From NCBI RefSeq assembly GCF_048128805.1, contig NC_136019.1, positions 16,818,881-16,882,880 on the forward strand: 64,000 nt of DNA, read 5' to 3'. Shown here one piece after another: positions 1 to 14,049 of this stretch; the first letter of the stretch is position 1, and every line of letters starts with the position of its first letter. Origin of the DNA: Centroberyx gerrardi. Its lineage: Eukaryota > Chordata > Actinopteri > Beryciformes > Berycidae. The notes beneath the pieces were generated by a model. That model saw only the letters and a program-made list of their open reading frames with translations, searched no databases and had not been told where the DNA came from. Made by a program: the position numbers and the translations under genes.

Positions 1-2740
1 CCGTGAAGCGACAGTTTTTCGAAGAGAGGCGTATCCCGTTCACACATGAATATCTTCGACTGGGAGAAAACTCAACACATGGCTCCTGCAGACCCGTTTC
101 AGAGGGACCCGTGTCTGCATCTGAAATGGTCATCTATGCTGGACTACAAGAATGTGGGACTGAGTCCAGAGTAAGACCAGGGGGGTAAAATGAGAGTATA
201 ACGGGTGTAAGGGCAGGGATACCCCGGTTAAAATGAAAGGCGGCGGCCTGGCTGTAGTCACTGTCCACATTCTGACACGTGACTGCTGAAGACAAGACAA
301 ATTCAAAACCTCATGGGAATTTAAGAATGAAACACAATGTCTAATTTATGGCATAGGATTTTATAAGACTGTAGAATTCCCTAGGGTATTTAGCCTTAAA
401 TCAGTACTTGTATCCATATTTTAATCTACACAACAGCGCCTCCCTCTGGTCCCTCTGACCACCTTAGCATCTGAGTTTGGCCTTTGCCATCATAATCCAA
501 AATGAGTAGCCAATGGGTGCTGAGAACTTGTGAATACTGTTGAATTTTCTCATTCATTCATTAATTCATCCATTCATTCATTGATACTTGTTAATATCCA
601 GGTTCACGGGGAGTGGCTTGTCTATTCCAACCAGCTGGTGCTGTTTCCTGCTGTGATTCCCATCTCTAGAGGCGGTCTGATAGTCAGAGGGGCAACCACT
701 GTTGTACCTATTGAGTGCCATTATAAGAGGTGAGGCGGATGCCACATTAGTGTATGAAATCCTATGTGTACCTACAGAATAATCAGAACACAATCATTTC
801 TCTTTATTAAGGTTACTTTACATTTTATAGGAACAAAGTTGTAGTTGCAACTTTTTTTCAACTGCAGTCTAATGTTGAATATTGCATTATATTACTTTTT
901 TTTTTTTTTACCTATTACCAGTAACTGGCTACCAACTGTCTACCCCTCTGTCTACCACAGGTTAAACCAAATTTAACCTGTGCTTTTCTCTCTGTGGCAG
1001 CACAGAAAGCAGAGAGTGAGTGGAGAGCCTGTAACCCCGACCTGGCTGCCCATGACCTCCACTATCAGTGCCTTTGGCCTGCTGCACTTCTCCCTTCATA
1101 CCATGACAGGTGAAACTACTATCTGACTGTAGCTAAGCTCAGAGATTTCCCTGACAACAGTAAAATGCAGCAGTAGTGCTTGTACTTGGAATGCAGCTGA
1201 ATCTGGGACTGAAAAAAAGAATAGAGAAATGAATATCTGCCTATCCTCCTTTGTAGATGACTGGACCTCTCCACGTAGTTCATCAGTGTACCAGCAGGGG
1301 GAGGTAGTGTTTCTGGAGGCCAGCGTCGTTGCCCCTCTGCACCCTCCTCTCAGGATCTATGTCGACTCCTGTGTCGCTACGCTGAAGCCTGACCCTCTCT
1401 CCTTGCCCAACTACATGTTTATCACTAACCATGGGTCAGTCAGAGGACGTGACTGACTGACCCAAATTTGACCATGGGTCAGTCAGAGGACGTGACTGAC
1501 CCATGGTCAAATTTGAGTGAAAACAATACTGATTTATGGATTTTATACACAATTTAGTGGCTACTTCACTCCAAAGTTTGCTTATGGCACAGTGACCTCA
1601 TCCAAGATTTCAAATGTAAACTGAAATCTGTGCTTTAAACAAATCTACACCAAGTGGTGGGACACACATCACGACTATGTTTCACGCAGTTCACTGGGAT
1701 CATGCAAGTGTGTGTTGCTCCTCCGTTACAGATGTCTTATGGACAGTGTAGTGCCAAAGTCGTCCTCTAAATTCCTTCCGAGGGAGCAAGATAACAGACT
1801 GCGCTTCAGCGTCCAGGCCTTTCACTTCAGCCAGGAGTCTGGAGACCAGGTAACGGCACCCGACTAGACGATCGCTCGATCATCACTATCTGAAGGATTA
1901 CCGTTATTTGAATGATTGTCTTTATGAGCACAAACATGTTATTGGTAGCTCATAATTTACTTATCCTATTGGATTTTTTTTGTTTTATTGTTTGTCAAGT
2001 ACTTTTTGGGAACATGTGATATAAATAAAGATTATTATTTGTTGTTATATGATATTGATATTGAAATATTGAAATTGGTCCCCAGAATCAAAATGTATTT
2101 TGTTAATTATGCTTTCTTGTTGCAGATGTTCATCAACTGTCACCTCAGGGCCACTCTTAAACAAAACCCACCTGACCACCTCAACAAAGCCTGCTTCTTC
2201 CACAGCCCCACATTCAGGTTAGGCTGCCAAAGTGTTGGCAAATTAGTTTATCACCTTTTGGCCATACACTGACATAATGCATATTTCCTTAGCTGGATTG
2301 CATGTTGCAGTGCAGGGCATCACAGCTACAGTGTGCTAACAAGACATTTCTGTCATTCAGCTGGCGTGCCACAGAGGGAGACAGTGCTCTGTGCAAATGC
2401 TGTGAGTCTGAAGACTGCTTTAGACAGATTGGAGGGAAGACTGATGGGCACACAGGACCCACTACTCAACCAGAAACAGGTTACTCACCCCTTTAAAACA
2501 AATGCAACCTGCAAGATTTTGGAGGGTATTGTACTAGATGTGCTGATAGCAAATGATAGAATAACCATAGTAGCTTGTGTATGCAGTGATACATGACTTG
2601 TGCTGTATCATGATGATTTTAAGTCAGTAGTACATATATTTTTTTTTACAGAAAAGGAGCATGAGGCAGACGCAACAGTTGGGCCACTTCACACCCTTCC
2701 ACTCTCCAATTGGACAGGCCATCTCTCCGTCAATCTCTGA
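1..2740 (+). CDS. ZP3-type zona pellucida domain protein, 3' part of gene (5' partial)
   Basis: Predicted egg-coat (vitelline envelope/zona pellucida) glycoprotein of the ZP3 class. Exons by splice site and phase: 1-170 (frame from base 3), 602-729, 1006-1109, 1257-1434, 1732-1849, 2126-2217, 2361-2479, 2652-2740. From base 3 they join without a stop for 331 codons, ending at TGA 2738-2740. Recognisable ZP3 stretches in order: a ZP-N end with LQECGTESR, WLVYSNQL, PIECHYKR, then the ZP-C part with DDWTSPR, LRIYVDSCVATL, NHGCLMDS, FINCHL and the cysteine-rich ALCKCCESEDC. ZP modules polymerise into extracellular filaments through these conserved cysteines. No transmembrane anchor is visible in the C-terminus, as in many fish ZP proteins. 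The signal peptide and gene start lie upstream of the window. The last exon is the least certain, because a splice-donor-like GTGGGT follows at 2766. A neighbouring ZP3 paralogue cannot be excluded; the family call is firm. Confidence 0.88.
1430..1515. repeat. duplicated exon 4 donor region and 23-bp hairpin
   Basis: The block CCATGGGTCAGTCAGAGGAC occurs at about 1430 and again at about 1472. The first copy contains the predicted splice donor of ZP exon 4 (GT at 1435). The second lies in a perfect inverted repeat: arms 1463-1485 and 1493-1515 with a 7-base loop. The intron therefore starts with a duplicated donor and a stable foldback. Confidence 0.8.
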
Positions 2741-5700
2741 AGAAGCTTTTCCAACTGTACCTCAGGTGGGTACAGGGGGCATTCAGATAAAAGCCAAAAC
2801 AATACAAGGAGATAATTTGGAAAATAACTCATTTTGGGGGTTTTGGCAAGACTGGTCATTACAGTTTAAATATGGGATCTAATCGTTTGAAGAATGAGCC
2901 GTAGCTGCGGTCTTAGTTTTATCGATTTCCACTTGGAGCCACCTAAAAGCCCCATTTAACCCAATTTGTGAATCATCTTCACACAATTTCCATTGTCTTT
3001 GTGACATGAAGTCACCGCAGATCCAATCAATATGTATATACCTGTACCTATATCTGAATCAGTTTGACCCCGGTGGTTACATCATGATATAAGCATGGGT
3101 ACCTCGTTATCTAATGAGTCTTAACCATGAAATCGATAGCCATGAAAAGTCCATAAAATTACCCATGAAGAATTTCCACAAAGAGTCCAGAGAATTTCAG
3201 TGGAACCTAAAATATACCAGACAACAATATCCCATTGTGAAAATAAAAGAAAAGAAAAGAAGCACATTAGAATAAACAGACATTGGTCTAAGCATGTTTG
3301 GGACAGCTACACAGCTTCATATGTGCTTTAAGTCACCTTTCTGCAGAAGAAACACTCATCTTTTCCCATCACAGGAAACATAACAGTCCATATGGGAGAC
3401 AAACTGGTAGGTCAGTGGTGGAGTCTGTGACAATTTCTGATGTAATGAAATCAGCACAGGTTTCTACTAGTATGTTTCTAGTAACTAATGCTGTCTTGAT
3501 ACTGATACTAGATATTGTTTTTAATCTGTACTTCTGAATTAAAGTCCTTGTTTTAATTTATTTAAAAACACAAATAATATACAGTTATATGGCCCCGAGA
3601 GAAAAGTTATGATCTTATGCATGACTATGGTTGCAAGAGCGCATGATTAAATATTATACATGAGTAGGTTCTCTTAGTGCCTGTATAAAAAAAACTGAAT
3701 AAGGGTATTCATTATCTCATTGCCCTGTAGACTGGTTTGGGTGCCTGCCTGTGTTATTACACTACAATGTATCCCATCCCACTGAATGTTTTACCTAAGC
3801 ATCAAGACATGAAAACCGACTGCATCTGATTATTAATATTATCATATTACACAAAACAGCAGTCTTCTAAGAGCAAGAGAATTAAATAATCATCAAATAG
3901 CAAAGAATGGAGCTGTTATTTTAAATGCTGTCAAAATCAAGGTGTGTTATGGCGTGTGGATAAAAACTATTTCTGAAGCTATAGGTGTGAGTGTTCATGC
4001 CTGAGGGCAGTTTGTCATGTCCCTTAATCTTTGATGTCCCATATACAGATCCACTGAATTATCAATTAGAAAATATGAACATGATTTTCTGGGTAGTGCT
4101 AATGTTATTGTAAAAGCTAGCATTATTCATAAAAGTCTGTCCTATGTTCTTGGTCAGTGTAGTACCTTAGTTTTGATTATCAGATTTTTTTTTTCTAAGT
4201 CAATGGACTGAACTGTCCAAGACCATAGGAATGGTCATATGTGTAACACAGCAAACACAGGCTCAGTGAGGCCTCAATTTCACATTTAACACTGGGAAAA
4301 CTATTTAGTCAAAATGTGCTATTTACAGAAATGTGGTCCTGATCCTAACATTTATTTAAACCAAAAAGCAAAGTCAAATATGAACTGGACAAAGAAGAAA
4401 TTAGGTTCCCCAAACCTTTCTCAGAGGGACTTGTGGAGTCAGGGCTGATATCTGATAAGGCATGTTCAAACATACCACCAAGCCTAATCTAAAGTGCAAT
4501 AGTCTGTAAGGAAAAAACCTCTTCCTGCAATAAGTTTGCTTTTCCATTTTCAGCCACATACATTAATTCTTGAATTGAGTGCTGTCCTAGAGTGTACTAG
4601 ATTGATGTCAGTGAATAGTAATGTATACATTTTTGTTGATTTGTGTTTTTTTTTTTTTTTGGCATTGAGAGTTTAACAAATGGATTCATAATGCATGTAA
4701 CAACAGGTCTTGTACCAGAGGAAGATATCCACATCTCTATGAAGATGCCACTGTTGACATTTGGTGCATTGATCAGTTATACTTATGCCTGTTTATCTTT
4801 CTGAATCTGGCATGTGTTGACCTTTTTCCCATCCATATGATTTTCTGGAAATTGCAGTACAAAGTGGCATAGAGATCTACAGCAAAGAACACAGCATTTC
4901 TCATGCAAAGTAGGTATTACCTGAACTGAATAGTCATAACAGAGAAATTGGATTGCATTGCATGCTTTTAGGCCTTATTGCATAATGATAATGCCACTTG
5001 TGAGCTTGTGGTTTGAACAGCTGTGACTCCAGTAATGCTTACAGGCATCTAACTGTACGATCTGCATGTTGGTGCAGTGCAGGGCCTCTTTTGGTGTAAG
5101 TTGTTTTGTTTGAGGACGTTGTAGTATTAGAGTTGGCTGAAATGTTTGAGCCAGTAGGAGAAATGTCAATGGACTTCCCATTGAAGTGTGTGGCTGTTTT
5201 TTTTCAACAACAGTCACGAAGGACCAGCGCTCCATTAGATTAGATAGTACTGTCAAGAATCATCCATGTGACTACAAATTAATGGGCCATATGGGAATGT
5301 TAAGGGGTCAAGAGGTTTTCATAAGGCATCCATCTATAGAGATGTTTCATCTATAGAGTAATATCCTACATGCATTCATTTTGTATAATCACACCTTTTG
5401 ATTTACAGCTGGATATGATACCAAGTTCCAAGACTACAGAACACTGTGTGAGATATATATGGCCTTTTTATATTTTTGAGTTTTGGCCTTTAATTATTGC
5501 AACATCTTACAGTAAATTGGGAAATTGGGTAGATATTGCACCTTATTTATATTGCAAAGTTTCATGTTTGTAGCATATGGCATCTTACAAAAACTAAGCC
5601 ACCTTTTGAAAATAATAAACCAAGACAAAAACATACAGGAGACACATAATAGTTTGCTCTTCAGGACTTGAACCCATTTATTCTCTTTCAGGTGGGTGTG

Positions 5701-5884
5701 GTTATAGTATTATTCCCATTCAGGAGGGTGTGGCCCTGAGAAGAGGTATTGTTGAATACCAATCATGTCAGTTTGTTTCGTGCCAGAATTGAACAGCAGC
5801 TCTAGTGTTTTATAGAAGTGGGCTTTGTGAGATGAAGGTGGCTACACAGGTAGACAAACAGTGTAGATCCGTCCAAGTAGCCGG
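2741..5884. other. intergenic, no gene seen
   Basis: AT-rich sequence downstream of the ZP gene. ORFs are short and resemble no protein I recognise. A few T or A homopolymers occur (for example near 4648). No RNA gene or clear promoter was seen. Confidence 0.6.
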
Positions 5885-8075
5885 TAGGTCCATCCATCCA
5901 TTTTCTAGCCACTTATTTGGGTCAGGATCGCGATGATGGAGTAGCCCAGACATCCTTTTCCCCAGCAACTTCCTCCAGCTCCTCCTGGGGGATCCCCAGG
6001 TGCTCTCAGGGCAGCTGGGAGATCTAGTCTCTTCAGTCTGTCCTGGGTCTATCCCGTGATCTCCTCCCAGTTGGTTATGCCAGGTATACCTCCAAAGAAA
6101 GGCACCGGGGGGCATCCTTATCAGGTGTCTGAACCACCTCAACTGGTTTGTCTTAATGTGGAGGAGCAGACACTTGACACTGAGGTCCTCCCAGATTGCT
6201 GAGGCCAACTACCCTGCAGAGAAACCTTATTTCGGCCGCTTGTATCTGCTATCTCATTCTTTCGGTCACTACCCAGAGCTCCTTCTTACCTTCAATTGTG
6301 AATAAGACCCTGCGATACCTGAACTCCTCCACTTGGGGCAGTTGCTCACCCCTCACCTGGATGGGACAACCCACCTTTTCCCACGGCGCCGAGGGCATAT
6401 TCTGGTCAGGCAGGGAGGCAGTCAGTCAGTCAGTCAGACATTCATCAACGCTTCATGAGATGGCGTCTAGAGGGCTTTCTTTGGGCGTCTATAGGCCAAA
6501 TAGGCCACACCAACTCCCACACACTGAGTCCCATTCTCTGCCATTAATTTACGAACATCCACATCTTCTGCTGCCCTACAAACTTTAACGGTAGGGTATG
6601 TTATTACCTTGTGGTATTTAAGTAACATTAGTGGAATTAGGTCATTTAACCCGATAATCGTGTCGCACTAGCTGAGCAACACGTTGAATGTGATGCTGAG
6701 CTACTGATGCTTAAGTGCATCCCATTGAATTAAACTGAACACACGCCCTGTGGGCTTATACAGGATCTGTGCTTGAGAGAACCACGGCCTCAGACTTTGA
6801 GGTGCTGATCCTCATCCCAACTGCATCACACTCAGCTGCAAAGCACTCCAGTGCATATTGGAGATCACGGTCCGATGAGGCCAGAAGGACGACATCATTT
6901 GCAAACAGCAGAGATGCCACCCCAACATCATTGAAACAGATACACTCCAGACCTTGGCTGTGCCTTGATCACAGCAGTGGCCCCAGCACCCCATACTCCC
7001 ACAGTGCCTCCCACAGGATACCTCTGGGAACATGATTGTAAGCCTGTAGAAACGCATGTAACGCATGTAGATAGGACTGGCAAATTCCCTTGATTATCTA
7101 CGAGAGGGTAAAAAGCTGGTCCACTGTTCTGTGGCCAAGACAAAATCTGCATTGTTTCAGAGTCCCATCGTTGCCGGACTCTTCTTTCCAGCACCTTGGC
7201 AGAGGCCCTCCCAGGGAGGCCAAGCAGCGTGATCCCTCAACAGCTTGAACACACCCTCCGGTCCCTTATTTTGAAAATGGGCAGCACCACCCCAGTCTGC
7301 CAGTCCAAAGGCATAGCCCCTGAAGTCCATGCGACATTGAAGAGAACAACATCAAGAGACCCCAGCTATCCAACCACCCCAGCAACCTCTGGCCCTGATC
7401 CCCTCAAATCTTCCAGCCCTACCTCCTGGACAGAGGGCGCCTGTTGGGTTTAGGAGTTCCCCGAAGTGCTCCTTCCACCTTCTGACAGTGGTTCATCACC
7501 AGATGATGAATGGTTGGCAGCTCATCCCCTCTCTTCACCCATGTGTTCAGAACATATAGCCTCAGGTCTGATGAAACAACTACAAAGTTGATAATTTACC
7601 TTGCAACATGCAGCCACATTGAGGCAACCCTCTCTTCCACCAGGAGAAACTCCAACTGTGCGGCAGCCAACAAGGGACTTGTGAGTATCCCCACACCCGC
7701 CTGGCACCTCTCACCCTTTACAACTCCTGAGTGGGAGAGAGACCACCCCATATCAAGGAGTTTGGTTCCAGAGCCAGCAAAGTGCATGGAGGTGAGCCCA
7801 ACTATATCTAGTTGGTTCCTCTCACACCAGCTCAGGCTCCTTCCCCACCAGAGAGGTTATGCTCCTGTTCTGAGATCTGGTTTCTCTTGCCAGAGTCCAT
7901 GACGCCTAGGTCTGCTCCACCCCTGCCCTTTGTCTCACAGGCGTTACATCCAACCTTACCCTTCTCCTTGCAGGTGGTGAGCCCACAAGGCACTGCTTTT
8001 TCAGGTTGTACCCTGCCAAGCTACAGGGGTCATCTGGCCACCAGGTGCTTGCCAGCAAGCAGCACACTTTTCTAT
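5885..8075 (-). mobile_element. decayed non-LTR retrotransposon (LINE)
   Basis: Minus-strand remnant of a common fish LINE, broken by frameshifts and stops. Read from high to low coordinates: an endonuclease-side region (about 7900-7500), reverse transcriptase pieces (GVVLPIFK and GITLLGLPG near 7300-7200; VPRGILWEALWEYGV near 7020; SLLFANDVVLLASSD near 6900, the polymerase box with N replacing the first D), then the C-terminal QLRWFRHLIRMPPG near 6130 and WGSPRRSWRKLLGKR near 5980. The 3' end near 5886 has the TGGATGGA-type tail usual for the family. It cannot be active. The clade (L2, CR1 or other) is not assigned. Confidence 0.85.
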
Positions 8076-11000
8076 TGGATAATACTGTGAACAGAGAAAG
8101 GTGAGGGAAATCAGAGAAAGGCACAGGGAAGATGTTGAGCCTGGAATAAAGCTCTAGTGTTTTACTCACTTTTTGTTTTTACTGTAAATTTCAAAGTACA
8201 CATATACGGGACTAATCAGATTACCTCCTTTTGTCAATCAAATGCCCCATTGTCTAACATCTCTATGTTGCTAATTGGTTGTCTGTATGAAACTCATAAA
8301 CCCTGTGTGCAGACATGTTTTTGTAATATATATTTATATGCACAACACAGACTTATAAATCGAGGTCAAAGAGTGAGTTGGATAGTAAAACTTGCAGGGT
8401 AAAAAGTATAGGTCTTACAGCCAGGGCAGCCAAGTCAGTGAAATAGCAGACAGGACAGCCAGAAGAGTAGAGTAGTGTGGGGTGGAGGTGAGTGGTGGTG
8501 AGAGGCCCGTTGGATAAGAGAAGGTGTGAGTCCCTCGCAACCATGCCAGAAAAATACCACACAAGGCAGCTTGGCAACAGGGAGAATACCACATACAAGG
8601 AAAAAGTAGGATGAAAGGGCGAGGGGATTGCTCACAGGGCAGCTGGGGCACAGGGAAGCTAATCAAACAAACAAAAAAAAAAATAACAGAAGAGAGTCGG
8701 TTAGATGACTGGATGAGAGAAAGGGAGAACAATAAGAGTGAAGATGGTAGTGTTGAGGTGGGAGTAGGTTAGGTAGTAATTAAAGCAAGTAATTGTTCTT
8801 TTTGTGTTGTGTTATGAACGTCAAAGGATGTCAAGTGTAAGCAAGGGGATGAGTGGATTAAAGAGATCACTGAAAGACTCAGACTAGAGGGAGTAACAAA
8901 TTATGGGCTGGTCAGTACAGCCACAATGTTGTACTGTTGGCCACTAAGTAGCTCCACCGGAGGAGTTGGGGGTTAAGTGCCTTGCTCAAGGTCAATGTAA
9001 CAGTTGTTAAGCAAGAGATGAGGATTGTTGAGGGAGGGAAGAATGTTTCTATTCAACCTTCCAGTCACAAGTTAATGTTTGTAACCAGTCATTATTCATT
9101 CTCTACCGCCACCCCCCATGATGGATGATGCTTATCTTCGTTATTCTCACCAACACAAACTGCAATGACGAGGTTCCTGTCCTGGAATTTGCACTCTACA
9201 CGTGCAGAGGATCACAGGTGACAGGGCAGTAGCAGTGCTGGTGGTCATCATGGGACCACAATGCCTCGCCGGTCCAACAAAGTGAAAAAATTATCCTCTT
9301 CACTGTGGACGCCTGTAAGCTCTGAAACAATAACTTCCGACCTCGCCAGCAGCTACTGCCTTGGCTCCTGTGTCCCTCGTAGTCGGTCCCCCCTATTCTT
9401 TTATGTCAGCTTCCTGTCTTGTGTCGCGCCAGAGGAGCAGACCTCGCTGGCTGCGATCCCAAAAACTGGATGAGAAAGCATAACACACACACACACACAC
9501 ACACTTAGAGACACACACAAAAACACACATTCTCTACCGTAACAGCCGTGCACTTTCACTGCCTTCCATTTACTATGATGTGAACTCTCCCTCCCCTTGT
9601 TGTTTGCATCGCTGACTCCTGGCTGTCTTTGTTTATTAATCACAGGGGTGGGTGTGGGGAAGGCACAGCGAGTCTTTGGGTTCATCCCCAACTTTATATC
9701 ACCCCTCCCCTTTTAAATCATACTAAATCCAATGACTGCATCCCATTCCAACCAAGGAGTCACTGTGACGGGACACTCCTGCCCCCGCACCCCCCACACC
9801 CCCTCACCTCCCACCCCAAGCCCCTGTCCTGGTCGCTATGCATGGCTCGCAGCACGTACCTTGTCTCCCTCTCCTCTCTCTCATGTTGGCTCAGACATAA
9901 GCAAACAGTCCTGGGGCTTTCAGCAAACAGTGCAACAATCTGTCAACATTGTCGTCAGCTTAGCACTGCAGTGACCATGTAGAGTTGAAGCTGACTGATA
10001 TATATGTATGTGTATATACATTTATTAGAGAATGTCTAGAGAATTACACTCAGTTACACGTAGAATGTCCAAGGCATTCATTAATAACACCTGATAAATA
10101 TGGCAGGGAACTTAGGAATCGGGAGGTATTGGCTTTCCACAGTTAGAGCTTTATCAACATACCTCTCGCCAATAAAATTAGAGAAGGCAAAAGCACTATA
10201 TTTTGGCTTCAGATTTTTTGCATCAAATGTTTTAAAAAGAACCGTTTATGCAAAGCCCCCTACTTGGGTTTAGAGAGTGTTACAACGAGGCATCCTGATC
10301 AGTAAGTTTGTGTTGAATTGGCCTTGAATTATGTTGAGTGAAATTGGGTACGAAATATGATCAAATATGAAATAGTGTTGGGAAATTTGATCATATCCAT
10401 ATAAAGTTTATTCAGCCTATCATCCCTCTTCTAATTGCTATGACATTTCTACCATTGACCTGCCATCATATCTTGAATGGGCTTCACAGAAACCCATTCT
10501 TGTCAATGAATGTCACCTTCATGTGTGTATGCATTCACCGTTCATAGGCTCATGTACAGTATATGATATAGGCTACTCCAAATTTCCACTGGTCATTTTG
10601 ACCAGTGGTTTTTCAAATTCACTGGCCCGAACACTGAAACTACTGGCCCATTAGTGTATCAGTGCGTTTTGATGCTGCCACTTTGAGATTTTAGATTTTT
10701 TTGAGATTCATATTACCCAACACTAATTCTACTCTCATTCTCTGCATATTTTGCATTAGACCTTGCCTGTCACTGCATCATGACCTAACCACCGCTCTGG
10801 CCAGTGAGGCTGAAACTTTCGCACTCTTATCCTGTCATATTCTGTCTCCTTCTCCCTCTGCTCTTCCTCCAATGCCTTTCTCTTAGGAGAATCTTTTTTC
10901 CTGGCATCTGGCCAGATGATGGAGGCTTAGGAAACATCTGAAAGAGCGGTGATTGCAGTGACGCTGCTTGTCTGTATCCAGCCACCGTAAACGTAGTCAC

Positions 11001-12227
11001 AGAATGTGAATGTTGACGTTGCTACATAATTAGTCCAAACCGCCATGCGGCATTCTGCATGCTTGATCGCAAAGAGGGAAGCGTTTTCTGACAATGTAAT
11101 CATTCTGTCAATCATTTCATAACCAAACTGATCAAATATAGGCAATTTTTAATGGCCAAGCAGGCCACTAAAAATCAATATTTGCTAGCCCAGAAAACAC
11201 TGTCGGGCCACCGGGTAAATGGCAATGTCAAGCCCTGTACTGTACAAACAGTAAGCATATGAACCTGTAGGGTATAGAACTTCAGTATCAGTCTCTTCAA
11301 GTATTTGCTTTAGTAAGGCTATATAAGCCTATGTCACTTAGCATTGCATGCTGGCACCTGATAATGCACATTCAAACACACCATTACTTCCTGTCTTCCA
11401 CCCCCCTCCCCCTTCATGACACACAGTGGTGACTTCCAGGAAATGTCAGTATATTTCCTTTACTCTGGCCCCAAAGGGATGCCAAAGGGCAAGGTGAGAG
11501 CATGAGGCATAAAGAGGCCTATTTGAAGAGTTAAAGTGCACCTAATGGAGTTGCTGTTTGATATCTTTTACCACAACCCACGCACCACCCATGGATTGTC
11601 CTTACTGGATACTCATTTTCAGATGTATTACATGCTGTAATCTTTGATCCAAGTTAATTTAATATCAATGATATCATTTTATGTAATGATAATTAACCAC
11701 ATCCACAAGGATAATAAAATAAATATTGTGCACTGAATAATTAATGCCATTTTCAGAATGTAGGATTAACTGTCTCCTATGGAATAACTAGTCTGTCCTA
11801 GGCCTATTTGTTTCATTGTATCACAAGGAAGCCATATCAAGAGGAAACTATTCTAAGAATGCTGTCTGCTACCATGTTGGATGAACTCCAGCCCTCTCGC
11901 TGAACTTGAACAGTTTCCTTGAAAGAGTCTCTGCATCTTCCTGTGGCACGCATTCTGTTTAGATGATGGCACGGATAAGGTGTTGTCACTTCACATACCC
12001 AGGTTGGGGTCAGTCTCATTTTGATTCAAATCAAATTTATTGAAATGTCACTGTACAGGAAGTATGGGGTGGGGATATATAGTATTTGCAATTAATTACC
12101 AGTTATTTCCTGGACTGGAATTGAGTACCCATTCTTTCAACACGGGCATTGGCAACTGATGCAGGTTTATTCTTGTTAAAAATCTGCCTTCAGCATGGTG
12201 CATTATCTTTGGTTTTTACACTGTATG

Positions 12228-12261
12228 CTTGAGTAATTCTTCCCTAGAAGAATTACTCAAG
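12228..12261. repeat. perfect 15-bp hairpin
   Basis: Arms CTTGAGTAATTCTTC (12228-12242) and GAAGAATTACTCAAG (12247-12261) flank a 4-base loop. Small intergenic foldback of unknown role. Confidence 0.85.
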
Positions 12262-12805
12262 ATAAGCAGCTGGTCTGTAAACATGAGTATTCTGCAAATA
12301 TTTGACTTCCACTATAGTCCATTTAGTGCTAAGCCATTACATGTCTCCTGGTTAAGACTGTAAATGAATTGATTGAATCAATATTTTTTATTGTTTGACT
12401 TGATTGCTGTTTTATTCCTTTGTGGCCATATGTTATCAAACAAAAACACAAAGCTTTTGATTTCCCCTCGTGAGTTAGTAAACCACAGAAAAGTTTGAGC
12501 ACAACAATTTGTGTCTAAATTTAACACATTTTTTGTTACTTTTCAACACAACATGGGCTAATGACAACACATAGTGACACAACATATATTGTTAACTAAC
12601 CTTATCTGACCTGAAAAGTAAAACAAAAGTGTGATGCCCCAAACTAGACACACACACGTGTTGAAAATGACACTTTCTTGTTAAGAATGAATGAGTGCAG
12701 GGGTGGAGATGTTCAGGTGCAGTTTTATGACCCTGTCTTGGCAGAGTGCTTTGATCCACACTGATCTTTGAAAATGGATGATCACAAGATGCAGACTTCT
12801 GAGTG

Positions 12806-12820
12806 AGGCTCTGTGTGTGT

Positions 12821-12888
<68 letters not shown>
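12806..12888. repeat. (GT)n microsatellite
   Basis: Long GT dinucleotide tract with an ACG interruption near its left end, about 1.2 kb upstream of the predicted epo first exon. Confidence 0.95.
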
Positions 12889-12910
12889 AGGGTGTGGGGT
12901 CATTAAGTAA

Positions 12911-12931
12911 GACGTGAGCCCCATGACGTCA
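12911..12931. promoter_or_regulatory. possible HRE core next to a full CRE
   Basis: GACGTGAG (contains the hypoxia-element core RCGTG) lies 13 bases before a perfect TGACGTCA CRE palindrome at 12924-12931, about 1.15 kb upstream of the predicted epo start exon. These are motif matches only; short motifs recur by chance. Confidence 0.25.
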
Positions 12932-14049
12932 AGTTTTGTCTTGCTGGGCTGGATTGGACAAAGTGGCGTCTACATGACAGATTACGCTTATTGAACTACT
13001 CAGGTTAAACTATATAACTTAATAAGTATTTATGATTTCCTTTCTTTTTTTTTTTAATTTCAGATGATGTTGGAAATGATTGGACGACCCAAGATATTGA
13101 AAATAAAGTCAATTTATGTAAAACCTTGATTTCTGCGCCACGTTTTTTTTATTGCATTAACCTATGCTTTCAGGTCTGATGCGCCCTGGTGAAAGTTAAC
13201 AATGATATATTAAAGTGGTTAGACCTGTGACATTTAAGACTAGTTTGCCCATTTGACGTTTATTAATATTTACGCTAACATTTTTGGGAGACACAGCCAG
13301 TGAAGAGGGACGTTTCAGAGGATCATCCATAGAAACACAATGGATGGGAAGTCACCGCATGGCTTTTTTGAGACATGATTTACTTTTGAGGCCTATTGTT
13401 TTGAAAACATGGATATTATTTGGATAACAATGAAAGAAAAACAGTTTTGCCTTAAGGGAGGAAGTAGTTCAGATAGTCATCATAGAAACAATGCAACTTT
13501 ATTTTCAAAGTCATCAATAAAAAAAACAGGATCAGTTTGTAGATACACCTACCGGATAAGTGCAGGAGATCCACAAAAGAGCTTCGTTTCCAATTAATGG
13601 GCAATAGACCGACCTATGGGCCAAACAGCGAGGATCCTGTGAGGGACTATATGGATGTCGCTATGGAGTTTCCCAGTGAGTTATGGAGATGCCTCCATGT
13701 CTTTTTCTCTCTACAGTGGCTTTAGTACTCTATTTTGATTGTTTAGGCAGAGGGGGACTACATGGGTTGATGTTTAATCGCTCACTGTGGTGCGTAAAAA
13801 GGCGCGTCCTCGTCCTTGCGGGTTATCGCTTTATCCTTTAGGGGAGGTAAATAAAAGGTTTTGCCAAAGCACAGCAGTGATGCAAAGCCTGGTCGATGCC
13901 TGCTCTCACCGGCAGCACAGGTCTTTGAAGACATAGGGATCCACTCCTGGTTCCTGGATAAAGCGGACCAGCGCGCTGTGGGTGCATGTTGGATTTGACT
14001 GTCTTTTGTTGCGCCGAGAAGGTTGCGCATATATTGAATTATTTTCACA

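Larger units (their letters stand above)
8076..13780. other. intergenic, repeats only
   Basis: No coding region recognised. Around 8930-9000 there is a dispersed fish-type repeat containing AAGTGCCTTGCTCAAGG. A short CA run lies at 9482-9504. A 10-bp foldback, CCACTGGTCA/TGACCAGTGG, lies near 10587. The rest looks like unique non-coding DNA. The 3' end of this stretch is upstream of the predicted epo first exon and may hold its promoter. Confidence 0.55.

Noticed and set aside
9482-9504. CRISPR-like or regularly spaced repeats
   Set aside because: Only simple microsatellites and tandem duplications; the sequence is eukaryotic, and no array with unique spacers exists.
12592-12924. Minus-strand ORF rich in His-Thr
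   Set aside because: Translation of the GT microsatellite; no protein resemblance.
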